Assembly: GCA_007449985.2 (NCBI GenBank)
Contig: VIIQ02000749.1
Span: 1 to 64,000 of the forward strand
Reading direction: 5' to 3'
DNA: 64,000 nucleotides
Source: Desmodesmus armatus
Lineage: Eukaryota; Chlorophyta; Chlorophyceae; Sphaeropleales; Scenedesmaceae
The notes under the pieces are model-generated. The model did not search any database, was not told the origin of the DNA, and saw only the letters and a list, made by a program, of their open reading frames with translations. The position numbers and the translations under genes were made by a program. Positions 51,667-63,488 of the stretch are shown here, in pieces. Each line of letters begins with the position of its first letter. Within the stretch, counting starts at the first letter, position 1.

Positions 51667-52699
51667 AGTGAGACCTTGCCGCTTTCAACCAACGAGTTTT
51701 GGTGACCGGTGTTGTGTCTGCCTCTTGCCGCATCGTCATCATGTTGCACTGGCAACACGCAGGGATCGACATGTCCAACCCTTTGATCGTCATCATTTCC
51801 TTCCAGCCTTGTGCCTGAGACGGAACGAGCTTTATTGTTCACTTTGACCAAATATGCTGGGTTGGTGTTGTTGGTTGGTTGGGAGTGATGCACTTGTGGA
51901 CCACAAGTTGTGTTTGTGAGACCCTGTGCTGTGGCAATGCGTCCTGCTGTGCCCTCTGCTGTGCTGTGCTGTGGCACGTCAAGAGTGTTGCCGGCAGGAC
52001 GTTGCAGCTGCGAAATTCCATTGGTAACAGCGTGCAGGAGAATGGTTGGGCACGGCAGATGCGATGGCATGCATGCGTTGACAGTTGAGTCCGCCACCCT
52101 GGCACCCAGCTGCCAGCCAATTGAATTTTGAGGTGCATAGCAAAGTGGTCCAAAGCCAGGTTCATCCCAAGTTTATGTCTGCAGTGACGTTCGAGTCATT
52201 TCGCTCACCCGCAGCGTACAGAACAAACCACGTCAGCAGCAGCAGCAGACCAGTCCGAGGGGTGCAAGATGTTGGCACAGCGAGCTTCTAACCAGGCGTC
52301 CGGTGTACACCGAAGAACTTTTGCTTTTCGCAGCTCGACATATCGCAGCCGGCTTGCATGTGCAGGTGGGTGGGTGTGAGTTGGCTTGTGAGTTGCCTCT
52401 CCCTAAGCCTTCAATCAGTTTCTGAAACTAGATGTACTTCCAGTGTTGGTGTTTGTAGCACAGTGGATGATCTGCAGCAGTAGCAGCAGTGGCACCTGCA
52501 ACTCAGATTCAGGTGTGATGCTGCTGCTGCTGGAACTGTAGCAGCACACAGAGGTCACAGCAGCAACAGCAGTACGCAGTCATACTCCTGCCCATCGGCC
52601 TCACATAGGGGATCATGGCTGATAACCAAATCATGTCTCAGTCTCTCCAACCCTGCACCTGCTCTCCTGTCCTTTCTGTCCTCTTTTCCCCCTTGTTGC
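50882..52699. other. Intergenic between Snapin-like gene and yjbQ
   Basis: About 1.8 kb with the CTG microsatellite and the yjbQ promoter. No gene recognised. Confidence 0.5.
51577..51667. repeat. (CTG)n microsatellite, ~30 units
   Basis: Uninterrupted CTG/CAG run of about 90 bp in intergenic DNA. A minus-strand polyGln frame across it is not supported by any family. Confidence 0.98.
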
Positions 52700-54986
52700 A
52701 TGCTCGCAGCAGCTCAGCAGCAGCAGGTCGCTGCCGATCAACCAGCAGCAGCAGCAGCAGCAGCAGCAGGCGGCGTGCAGCCCACGCAATGGTTTCAGAA
52801 GACCATCACGCTCCCGCAGCACAAACGTGGCTGCCATGTGATCACGCGAAAGATCCTAGCAGAGCTCCCTGAGGTGACTGAGTACGAGATTGGGCTGGCA
52901 AACCTCTTCAGTGAGTGAAGCAGCCGCTTGAATTCGTCAGGCTTTAGTCAGCGTCTATAATCAACTGCCTGGCGTTTGTCTGTGATGCTAGGGCCCCATA
53001 AGTGCAGCTGGTTTCATTCGTCGGCTCTTGTTAGCAGTAACCATACAGTTGATGCTGGCCATGTTGTCTGTGATGCTACTGCCCCACAAGTGCATCCTGC
53101 ATCCAGCATTGTCTGGGTGGGCGGCAGGCTGCCAGTACAGTTTGCGCATGTACAGCTGTCGGGCTGTACAGCTGCGAGGCTGAAGTCTCAGTGAGTGGGG
53201 ACGTGGCGACCACTATGAGGTCACACACGGCCTTTTCTCAACTAACGCTAAATGCCTGGCATGTTAGCGTCATCTCTATCTCTCTCTCTCAGTGTGTCCT
53301 CCCATTCATCTGGACGGATGCATGATGCCTGGCTGCTGGGTTGCGCAGCCACTAGGGTTTGCTGGAGCGGCTTGTGATTTTGGTGTACTCAATACGCACA
53401 TGCTCTTGCTGCCGCCCTTGCCCTGTCGATGCTGCTTGTTGATCCTGCTGCGCTGCTGGCGCATGGCAGTCCTGCACACCAGTGCCTCTCTCACCATCAA
53501 TGAGAATGCGTCACCAGATGTCCCCCTGGACCTCAACGTAAGCAGTAGACAGTAACAGCACTGGATTGGTCGCTAGCCGTGCATTGTACGAACAATGTGG
53601 CAAGTTGCCTGCAACATGTTTCCCTGCTGTCCCTGCTCGTTCACACAGCTGTTGGCACGCCGCGTGCTGCAGCAGCGGCCGCAGCAGCAGCAGCAGCAGC
53701 TGCAGCAGCTGCAGCAGCTGCAGCAGCTGCACTATCACATAAGCTTTGGCCACGTGCAGCTTTTGCAGCCTCAACATGCAGCGTGTTGTGCCTCTGCTGT
53801 GCCGTGCAGGATGCTCTAGACAAGCTTGCTCCTGAGGGCAATCACTACCGCCACTTAGACGAGGGCTATGATGACATGCCAGCACATGTAAAGGTGAGGG
53901 CTTAGTCATGAATTTGCAGGGTAAAGAAAACGGACCGCGATTGCAGGGTTGACAGTTTGTGCGAGGACTTGTCCACTACCGCCATTAAGACGAGGGCTAC
54001 GATAACATGCCGGCACATGTTCAGGTGAGTGCTCCAGGCAAACCATGTGGCAGGGTATGGGGAACGGACCGCAATTGCAGGGTTTACAGTTTGTGCGAGG
54101 ACTTGTCCTCCAATTCCTTTTTTTCGAGTCTCAGACCACTCCCATCCAGCTACTTTCATCACAGGTGCTTACAGCATTGGTCGTGTGTGCCTCTGCACAG
54201 CGTAGCACAGCTTAGATCTGCTTCAGAGCGTGTTGTTGGTGCCTTGCTAGCAACTGCTTCAGCCTCCGGATCATGCTTGTAGTGTGGTGTGATCACTACA
54301 TCATGACAAGTTGCAGCATGCATGTGCGGCACTACCTTCTTGAGATTGTATAGCAGTAAAATTTGTTTTTACAATTAATACAAAATGCATTTTATCTTGA
54401 ATATATTTAATCTAATGTCATGCTATTGATATAATTCAAATTAAAACATAATGTCACTGACACGCTTGTGGTGCTGCTGTGTTGCACTGCAGAGCTCCCT
54501 CATGGGTCCATCATTGACGCTGCCCATCACACAAGGCCGCTTTGCGTTAGGGACATGGCAAGGCATATACTTGAACGAGCACAGGTGTGTTTTTATGTAA
54601 CCACAGCAATTGCATACAGCCAATGCACTGTGTGTGTGATCTAGGTTGGAACCTACCAAGCAAAATGGAAGGCATGGTGAGACAGTGCCCGGAACCGGGG
54701 AGGTAGCAAGATTTCCTGTGGAGACACTGGGGAAATGGAAGGCATGGTGCTTGTTTTATGCATTTGTTCATGTACAATTACATGTGCCACCCGCAGTACT
54801 GCAGCAGCTTGTAGCTGAGGGCGTGCAGTCAATCGACTCCGTGGTTTTACCAATACCAATACTGTTGGTGTTGGAATCCTTGGTTGTGGTGTGTGTTGCA
54901 GGAACTACGGCGGGTCTCGCAGCATCCTGATCACGATTCAAGGCCAGAAGCGGGCAGACGGCAGGAAGTACAGCCAGTTCCGGTGA
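52700..54986 (+). CDS. YjbQ/UPF0047 family protein
   Basis: Exons 52700-52910, 53470-53537, 53810-53893, 54493-54584 and 54902-54986 (TGA) join in phase to 179 aa. Family blocks are visible: [77 protein letters not shown] and ILITIQGQK. The His-Thr-Ser-Ala-Ser and Asp-Asp-Met-Pro-Ala-His motifs hold the conserved pocket residues. Bacterial YjbQ has been linked to a thiamine-phosphate-synthase-like side activity; the real role is unclear. An N-terminal Ala/Gln-rich extension (residues ~2-30) precedes the domain, from ATG at 52700; an upstream start with splicing at the CGCAG just after it is an alternative. Five introns-separated exons show it is nuclear, not a bacterial contaminant. Intron 3 has a tail relic and an AT-rich island; intron 4 has repeat D3. 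Confidence 0.93.
53924..54110 (+). repeat. Tandem duplication with tail relic of yjbQ exon 3
   Basis: 53974-54024 repeats HYRH, a stop, then [11 protein letters not shown] and a GTGAGT donor. The following intron words (ACGGACCGC(G/A)ATTGCAGGGTT, TTTGTGCGAGGACTTGTCC) also occur twice, at 53932 and 54064, giving a unit of ~131 bp. Confidence 0.92.
54340..54455. other. AT-rich island in yjbQ intron 3
   Basis: About 110 bp with very low GC (words such as TTTACAATTAATACAAAATG and ATATATTTAATC) in GC-rich surroundings. An organelle-derived insert is possible, not shown. Confidence 0.6.
54677..54730 (-). repeat. Dispersed repeat D3, inverted copy (yjbQ intron 4)
   Basis: Reverse complement of 7260-7316, including the GGAACCGGGGAGGTAGCAAG word. 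The two loci are 47 kb apart. Confidence 0.9.
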
Positions 54987-56018
54987 CAGTGTGCAGCGGA
55001 GCTGTGTGGTGTCTGTGGTGTTCAGAATGTCTGAGCTGAAGCGTGCAACATTAGAGGCGGTGTGGGCAGCTGGCACCCTGCCCACGAGGCGGGGGCAGCG
55101 GGACTGTGTTCAGTGTCGAGACATGCATTGCTAACATGCTGTTGTGGTCAAGCCGTCACGAGTCCTTGGTTTCAGTAGTTGTGCACTGGGGCACCCCTGA
55201 TGGGAGCGACGGGCCTGGTGGGATAACCGTCTTGTGAGGTTGCAAGCATATGCAGCAAGGCACACAGACCGTGCTCACTGGGCTGTGCAATTGCAGTCTC
55301 GGGGCTAAGCCTGCATTACACTGACAAAACCATAGCCACTGTTTCCGGGGGGGGGGGGGTGGTGAAACAATCAGGCCTGCACACCCCCAGCCTGTCACAA
55401 CTCAACTAAACAACACACAACCTAATGAGAACTTCCTGAGGAAAACATGTAAGCAGGCCCTAAACTCAATCAATGTCAGCGGCCAAGCACCAATTTGCTG
55501 TGCCCAACCCATCACTCGATCCCTCCACAAAGCCTCTTGTTGCACGGCAGCTTCAGCCTCTGCGATCTTATTACAAAGCCTCTTGTTGCATAACACAATG
55601 CTGCAGCCATAAGTCACAAGTGCTGTGAACTGCAGCTGGCTGCCGCACGATGCAGCCGTCCAACACGACAGAGCCAGCTGGCCAGCTCTGCACAACAGAT
55701 CATCACCCAAAATCCCAGATATAAAACAACAGCTGGCAGCCAAAGGTTGCAACTGTCTCATGGCAAGAAGCCAACTGGCCAGCTGTGCACAACACATCTT
55801 CACCCAAAACTCCTTATATATATAAAACCTGCCAGAGCAGTGACGTCACACATCACATGATGGTGCAGCCCTGAGTCATAAGTGCTGTCAGCTGCAACTG
55901 CACGATGCAGCCGTCTGATACCAAGAAAGAGCCAACTGGCCAGCTGTGCATAGCAGATTTTGCCCACTGTGAATTTTTACATTTCAGACCTGCAAGAGCA
56001 GTGGCCACCCTGGCCACA
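54987..56018. other. Convergent intergenic region with copies of the MYND gene 3' end
   Basis: 55590-56020 holds at least two extra, diverged copies of the terminal part of the MYND gene and its 3' UTR (shared words CACATCACATGATGGTGCAG, GTGCTGTCAGCTGC, GCCAACTGGCCAGCTGTGCA). They lie downstream of the gene, as tail copies do elsewhere. The left part shows no gene. Confidence 0.7.
55977..55981 (-). terminator. Likely poly(A) signal of the MYND gene (TGTAA)
   Basis: TGTAA on the minus strand 38 nt after the stop codon at 56019. Confidence 0.6.
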
Positions 56019-57019
56019 TCACATGATGGTGCAGTCCTGAGATGATGCCGTGCTGTCAGCTGCCTTGGGCCCAGCAGTGGAGTGGCCTGCAGACTGCTGC
56101 TGCCAGCCGCACAGTTTGCGGTGTTCAGGCCAGTGGGCCGCCTGGCAGGCACGAGAGCAGTATCTGCGGGTGTACACAGGCATACACACGGCACATTACA
56201 GTACAGTGCAACATTTACAGTGATGCTACAGTGCAGTACAGTTACCAGTGATGTGACAGTGCAGTACAGTGCAAGACAGTGTTCGGGCCGGGCTAGCTGC
56301 TTACACGGTCAGGGTGTCAGGGTGTCAGCTGGGCAACCTCAGTTCACTCAAACGCAAAGCTGGCCCCCAATCATCCCGTACCCAAACCCACACACCCCAC
56401 CACACCCTGCACCATACCCTGCCATCAATCTGCCCTATCTTGCTGCTGGCACATTCACAAATTGTGATGAGCCAAGCTGTTCAGCCAGGCAGTCAGCCTC
56501 ACCTCACACCAGACCCTACCTCAACCCATCTAAAACCTACCCTAAACCCACCCCACCCCTCAGGGGGCAGTGCCGCTACCCCTACCTTGCTGCTGGCAAA
56601 TGCTCAGGTCCTAAGGAGCCCGGTTGTCCAGCCAGGCAGCCCCCACAGACACACACAGTGCATGGCCCCACCTACATACAAGTAAGCCCCACCCCCTCTA
56701 ACTCGGCCCTACCTTGCTGCCTGCAGGAGGACCGGCTTGCATATGCCAGGAAGGCAGCCAGGTCCTGAGGAGCCCGGGTGTCCAGCCAGGCAGCCCCCAC
56801 AGACACAGCTCCTGCCCCGCACCAGGCCAAAGCACTCACTAACAGTGCCCAGGTTTGTGCAGCCAGGGTTGCTGCAGCAGCTGCTGCTGCGTGATGCAGC
56901 ACACAAGGTCTGCCCTGCCCGTTGCAGGGACTGCTGCAGGGTGGCTAGCAACTCAGAGCGGGTGCTGGCAACACTGTGCTGCTGCTGTTGCTGCTGCTGG
57001 TCATCTTTGACCTCACCCA

Positions 57020-57054
<35 letters not shown>

Positions 57055-59647
57055 GGCTGCTGCTGCGGCTGCTGCTGGAACCAGGTGGTGAGGCTCCTGA
57101 CAGCATCTTGAGCCAGGTGGAGGTCCCGTCCCAGCTGCTGCTGCATGGCCGCGCTGCTGCTGCTGCTGCTGCTGTTGACGCCCCTGATGGACACCATTGC
57201 TGCCAGCTGCTCTACTGCAACATCAAAGGCTGCACAGTTGTCCTGGACGTCCTGCAACATCCGCCAACGAAGCCCCCCTCCACTGCATAGCTGCTGCTCT
57301 GAACCCACAAGCCAGCCTGGCAGTTGCACTACCCATGGCTGAATGCCAGCTGCTGCTGCTGCTGTTGCTGCTGTCACTGCTGGTCCGACCTGGCTTCCCA
57401 TACGCAGCAAGTAGCAGCCCACCAGATGCAGCGCTGTTGCTACACCCTGAGCCCCACTGCTGCTGCTGCTGCTGCTGCTGCCTGCAGCAGTATCCCTCAC
57501 CGGCTGCTGCTGCTGCATGTCATCGCCCCCCAGACATCCCCATGCCATCAACAGCAGTACCTCACCACTCAGGCCAGACACACAGCTTGACATCTGGCTA
57601 GCCACCCGCAGCTTGCTGACAGTGCCCAGCAAGGAACCCACTGCATGCAGCAGCCGGTGCAGCATCAGCTCGGGGGGCCGGGCAGAGGGGTTCGAGGAGG
57701 CGAGGCGCTCGCTGGAACTCTATCTGAATGCCTGAGCGAGCCACTGCTAGACAGGGCGTGATGATGTTGACAACCACCTTATCGCGGCTGTCTTCAAGGC
57801 TTCCCTCTGCCGCTGCCGCTGGTACTGCCGCCGCTGCTGGTACTGGCGCCGCCGCTGCTGCTGCTGTTGCTGCTGCAGCTGCTGGTGCGCCTGGTGCTGT
57901 GTCACTGCTACTCTGGCGGCTGCCTGTAGCAGCAGCCTCGTGAGTTTGGCCCAGGAAGCGTGCTACAGCCTCTGTCACCTGGACTGCAAAGGCCACCTGC
58001 TCGAGCTGCTTGTGTCCAATAGGGCGAGGGGCGTGCTGTGCTGACAGCAGCAGCTCCGGCAGCAGCAGCAGGCAGTTCTGCATCTGAAGGCGCAGATCTG
58101 CCGCAACCTTGGCCCACTCTGCTGCTGCTGCTGCTGCTGTTGCTGCGCTGGGCGCTGTGCTGCCAGGTGCTGCTGCAGCATGCTGGCGTGCAGTGCTGAG
58201 CAGCTGCTGCAGCAGCAGCACCAGCAGGCCTAGGCAGCTCCAGCTGAACTGCTGCCTCAAGCCCTCACAAGCCCCACAAAACTGCCTGTCACCGTTAATT
58301 GGTTCACATGACCTGCATCCAGCAAGCAGCAGGTTCCTTCCTTGTTTGACACAGTACAGTAGCCAGCGCTTCCGAAAGCCCAATAACCAGCACCATTCCA
58401 ATGCTTTGTGCAGGGCCAAGAAGCTGTGCATGCCGTCCTCGCACTTGATTGCTACACCGTGTCAAACCAAAGCAAGTGATGTATGACACACTGCAGGGTT
58501 TTGGCAAAGGCTGCAGCAGTTAATGACCATTGCGCGTGATGACTGCAATCCGAACCTACCTGTACTGCGCTAGTAGGCTGGGTCCCTTACTGCCCGCTGG
58601 CACAGGATACACCCGCAATCCATACACCTGTTGGGTCGCAAAGACAGCACCACGCACGAGCCGCAGCACATCGACATCAAACACCCGCAGCGCAGCCACG
58701 GCAGCGCACAGCAGCAGCACTGGCAGCCGCACCAGCTGCTGTTTGTGGGTATGGCTGCAGGGATGGAACACCATCACTGCAGCTAGCACCTCGGCAGCTG
58801 CAGTGACGGCCTCCAAACATATGGGCCCAGGGATATTTTGCGATTCCTCCCCTTCGCTCTCCCCGCTGTCACTGCCGTAGTCACCCCAGCCACTCGAATC
58901 AGACGCGCTGCCTGCACTGCCGCCGCCGCCGCCGCTGCTGCTGCTGCTGCGGCTGCTGCATTTGTGGTTGTGCCCAACTGCCTTGTTGTGAAGTGCACCT
59001 GCAGCGGCTGATAGTTCCCGGCTCCACTCGGCGATGTTTGCCCTCAGGTCGCAGGGAAAGTCCTGGGACACAACATGAACACAGCATGAACGCGGCATGA
59101 ACACAACATGAACACACTGCGGCGTCTGTGTATGCGTTTACAACAACGGCAGTCACAAACCGCCGGCATGTAACCTACCCACCCTCATCCTCAATCCCAT
59201 CCTATCCATATAGCCAGCCAGCCATCCAACCACTGAACCACCCAGGGTGCATTGACCAGGTGCCAGCACACTCAGGGTCACCTGTCCTCGGGTGTTCTTC
59301 TGTCACTCCCGCACCACTTGTTCTACTATCATTCCCTCAAGCACCCACCCACCTCGTGGTAGCCCTGTTGGTCCCACAGCTCCACATACTTGTCTTCCTA
59401 CATGCCAGCAAACTCAGAGCCACTCCTCATACACTCCATCCACTGTCACCCCGATTACCACCTCACTCTCTCATCATTTTTTGATCATCCACCCACCTCA
59501 TGGTAGCCCTGCTGGTCCCAGATCTCCACATACTTGTCCTCCCAGTTGGAAGCCATGATAGGGCCCGCGGGCAGCTGCTGGGGTGTTTGAGAGGCCAGCC
59601 TGTCAGCATGACTCAACAGCACACCAGCAACCTCACCCTCCCAGCTG

Positions 59648-59689
<42 letters not shown>

Positions 59690-62600
59690 ACACCCTTGCT
59701 GTCAGCCCGGCTGCTACTGCTGCTGCTGCGGGGAGTTTTGCAATCGTATGACGGTTTCTCAATTGTGTCATCCGCAGTGAATGACGCAGTTAGTGACGCC
59801 CAGTCGACGGGTGGCAGCTTATAGGGCGGCATGTCTTCGAACAGTGCGTCACGCAGGTGGGGCTGCATGTTGCTGCCGTAGATGCAGATCACCTGCAGGC
59901 GGCAGCAGTGGCAGCAGCGGCAGATCAGAGTCTGCAAGAGCATGCACATGTGATATAGAACGGCTAACGCCCAGGTGGCGTCAGTGCTGGATCGAACCCT
60001 GCCCAACGTTGTTTGGGGGATCAGGGGAGGCGTTACTGCATTTCTGCTGCTGTCAAGCTGCTGCACACTTGCTGCTGCTGGGGTACTGCTGCTGGGGTGC
60101 CCAGCACTGCTGCCGCTGCAAGCGGTACCAGCTGCTCCCATGTGTCAGGCTGGAATGAACATAGCAGATTGAGTTGAGCTCTAGAAGTCGGAGGAGGCGT
60201 AGTGCAGTTGTTTTGCTCCTGTACAGCTGCGGCACAGTTGCGGTTGCAGGCGTGCTGCTGCTGGGGTGCTGCTGCGCCTGCAGCTTCAGCTGCTGCCCCT
60301 TGACAGGCTTAAATGAAGAAAGCGGGGCTTTTTATGCACTCTCGATCACACAGCAGCACCCGGTTTGCGTAGTTGTTCGCAAAAGTCAGTCATGCGCTGT
60401 CCAACGTTGGATGACAGGTGTCTGCGCATCTCGTAACCAATCGCCTGTCCTCACAATTTCGAAGCTACAGGGCGAGTTCATGCCTTACCAAAAGGGTATA
60501 CGATGCAATTAATGCAATGTACATGCTTCTCAAAGGCTCAGCTCACGTTCGTTGCCATGCAAGGATACTGTTCATGTATATAGGTTCGGTGTCTTTGCAA
60601 CCACGCAGTTTCGCTGAGCACACGTGGGACAGATGTTGCCGATAAATACACATGAATATCGTGTGGGGTGTCCAGTTTGCGATGGTTTTGGGATGGGCTG
60701 ATGGCAGTTGCGATATCCCAGCACCAGCGTAGACCACGTTTCTCACTATTCTCAATATGATCTTTATCCTATGCTTATTCAGAATCACCCCGCCAGGGCT
60801 GCGTGCGGCACTTTTGGGAACGGAATGTAGACAACTTTTTGGCTGTCATGTGTGGGGGTGTGACCTTAGCAACGTATAAGGCTCTCAACCTATAGGTTTC
60901 GATCCAATAGGGATGGCTCCAAATGATCCCATGAGTGGCGTCATGGCGATAGGACCAAGAGAAGCCATGTACATGGCATATGGGTGTCATTTTTCAACAG
61001 CCTGTGAGCAAGGCTTGGGACCTCCCAAAAGGGACGCTGAAGCACTGCACTTGCTACAGCCAGGTCACCATTGGGTCCTCTGTTCTAAAAATGCTCGTTC
61101 ACGTCGGCCAGTAAGATTCGTGCCCCAGTACATGCCCCCCCCCCCAGGTGTTTCAGCTTTGCACTGCAGACGCAAGTAGTGCGCAGTTATGTAACCAAAG
61201 CACTCAGTGCGAGCTTCCCATAAAGCCACTCACGTGCATGCACAGCAGGGCCATCTGCTCTGGCTGTGCCAGCAACACCCGCACAAACTCAGGCACCTCC
61301 ACCCCCTCCTGCTGTGGCTGCTGCTGCTGCTGCTGCTGTGGCAGCTGGCGCAGGTGCTGGGCCAGGTCCTGAAGCAGCAGTGCTGCTACATACACTGCCT
61401 CTGCATTCGCAGAAAAATCCTCGTAGAACTTGGGTGGCTGTTTCCCCTTCAGGGGCCGGGCTTGCAGCTTCCGGTGGACCTGTGTGTGGGGAAGGGGAGG
61501 GGGCAAGGCGGCGGTTCAAGAGTTCTGGCAGGGAAAAAGGGTGATGACTGGGTGATGACAAGTCAGTGCTGCAGCATGACATGTCCCCCTTTCTACCCCA
61601 GTGTAAGCCTCCCGACGCATGCGCTCCAATTACGTGGTGCCAGTGACAGTGCTTCACACACAGCATCAATATAACACACAGCTCACCTCACGTCTCACAA
61701 TTCACACGGGAACCCTCTCCGCACAGCATCAATCATTTTGCCCATAACGCCCTTCCCTCTAGTTCAACAGGCTAGCAATGCACTTTCTGGGCGGCCTGTA
61801 TGTGTCCACATCCACACCACCTTACTCCACTGAGCCCTCACCACACAATATCATCACCTGCAACGTACCCCCCCCCCCCGGTTCAACAGGCTCAACAGTG
61901 CGACTTCTGGGCGGCCACCACATGTGCTAGTTAGGTAGCGCGGTGCCAGCAGCAGCGCCTGAGAGGCAACCGGCCCCAGCGCTGCTGCTGCAAGGATACT
62001 CCCGGGCCAGACAAGGGCCAGCCTTACACCACATCCCACCCCACCTCATGTCACACCTTACTTCACTTCAACACTACTTTTTCTCGACACATGATGTCAC
62101 CTGTACCGCCAAAAACACCCCCCTATGGTGCAACAAGCTCCGCAACGCACCTTCTGGGTGGCCAGCACGTGCCCCAGGTAGCGAGGTGCCAGCAGCAGCG
62201 CTTGGGAGGCAACCGGCCCCACAGCTGCTGCTGCAAGGATACTGCCGGGCCAGATAAGGGCCAGGCGCCGCACCCAGGCAAACAGAATCAACAGGCACTT
62301 GTCCACGGAGCCCTTTGTGCCTTCGAGCTGGCGCAGCTCTGTGTAGTGTGCCTTCAAGCTCCTCTTTTCCTGCAGGCATGGAACAGGAACATGAACATGA
62401 ACACGGATGCATGTGAGGATCCATCCATACACTGGGTATCAGTAGTCACTACTGAGTAGCAGTAGTAGTAGGGATTACAGTTGCACACAGGAGCAGAAGA
62501 ACACACGCACCACCAAAGTGTGTGCTGTTTGCAGCAACACACATATGCAGCGGCATCGTAAAAAACCTAGCAACATTATCTTTGCTGATGACTTTGCCTA

Positions 62601-63488
62601 CCTGACAGCTGCCCAAAGCTTGTTTCAGTACGTGCTGACGCCAGCCATACATCAAATACTGCACAGAAGCACCCCTCCGTAAGAAGCCTGCCCCCCCCCC
62701 CCCTACCCCCTCCACCCCACACCCTCCCACCACCATTCCACCACTTACCTCCAAGAATGAAGAGAAGCCCTCCTGCACGCGTAGCAGCCCCGTTTCAACA
62801 TTTTCAGACATTTCCTGCAGCAGCCCCACCAGCCCTGACTGCCGCACCCCGAGGGCTGCCTGTAGTGCCATGTTGCGCCCTGCTGCCACCTTGGCTGGGT
62901 CCTAGTCGTGCAGCAGGGCGTGCACTTTCAACACAACTATGCTGCAGGACAAAGGGGGGTGGGGGGGCGGGTGGAGACGACAAGGGGCAGAAGGGGGGAG
63001 TTACAATGGTCAGTTGCACTGCCAGAGTCAGGGAACGCCTCACAGTCACGCTCAGGGGAGAAGGGGAGAAGGGTTGTAGGGTGTCGAAACACCCTACAAT
63101 GTGTCAAAAGTCGTGTTTGACAGACTCATACCCTACATACAGCATTCACTGACACAATGACTGATACAGGGTCACCCCCCCCCCCCCAACTGGATGACAG
63201 GAACCACCCGTCGAACCACACTCACTGGTTGTAAAGGCACAGGGCTGACGTCAGTGCGCTTGGTATGTGTGCCCCACGCAGCAGGTTGACTGTCATTGCA
63301 GGCAGCGCAGTGAACCGCTGCTTATCATCGACCTGCCACGCCCTAGCCACACCCTGACCAGTTTCGACCTTTAGTTTGGCCAGAGCGCGGCACGGGCAGC
63401 TGACGCCGCATGAAGCCACTTGGCTACATGATTGAATCAGCAACGGCACCTGTATCTGTTGCTCAAGCATGTCAACTGATACAGGCAT
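56019..63488 (-). CDS. Large protein with C-terminal MYND zinc finger
   Basis: Proposed exons: 63488-63226, 62941-62749, 62658-62602, 62369-62151, 61479-61234, 59892-59497, 59062-58560, 58490-58313, 58248-56713, 56163-56019 (TGA), about 1,240 aa. The end is a MYND finger: CCSNPGCTNL, SCVCGGC, then across the last intron QAARYCSRACQAAHWPEHRK and LCGW, with Cys/His spacing that binds two zincs and recruits partner proteins. The body is helical and Leu/Ala-rich with Gln, Ser and Ala runs, resembling very large MYND proteins of chlorophyte algae whose role is unknown. Phase fits at all junctions up to exon 8. Problems: an in-frame TAG at 62902-62904 (LLHD-stop-DPAKVAAGRN), a one-base frame change near 57.7 kb, and an uncertain boundary between exons 8 and 9 (short 64-nt intron, donor GTCATG). 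Confidence 0.7.
56439..56505 (-). repeat. Tail relic of MYND exon 9 (far copy, donor lost)
   Basis: Partner of 56586-56661 and of the true exon end at 56713. The donor reads ATAGGG instead of GTAGGG, so it can no longer be used. Confidence 0.8.
56586..56661 (-). repeat. Tail relic of MYND exon 9 (near copy, donor intact)
   Basis: Shares TGGCTGGAC(A)ACCGGGCTCC and the AGCAAG-GTAGGG donor with the true exon end, with internal deletions. Confidence 0.85.
59353..59400 (-). repeat. Tail relic of MYND exon 6
   Basis: Reads EDKYVELWDQQGYHE then GTGGGT donor; the true exon, 145 bp upstream in gene direction, reads EDKYVEIWDQQGYHE. Only the last ~48 bases are copied. Confidence 0.93.
61778..61806 (-). 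repeat. Tail relic of MYND exon 4 (fragment)
   Basis: Short match to the exon end and its downstream intron (CAGGCTAGCAATGCACTTTC against the CAAGCTCCGCAACGCACCTT type sequence). Third and most eroded unit of this array. Confidence 0.6.
61904..62024 (-). repeat. Tail relic of MYND exon 4 (long)
   Basis: About 120 bases matching the exon (LALVWPGSILAAAALGPVAS and onward to LLLAPRYL), with indels near the end and the donor G lost. 247 bp downstream of the true exon end. Confidence 0.92.

Noticed and set aside
51300..52097. Minus-strand 265-codon frame with polyGln
   Set aside because: Open only because the CTG run has no stops; flanks show no family or splice signals.
62902..62904. TAG read as glutamine (ulvophyte code)
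   Set aside because: TAG is the normal stop of the M41-like, CDCA7-like, Snapin-like and F-box/LRR genes in this window.
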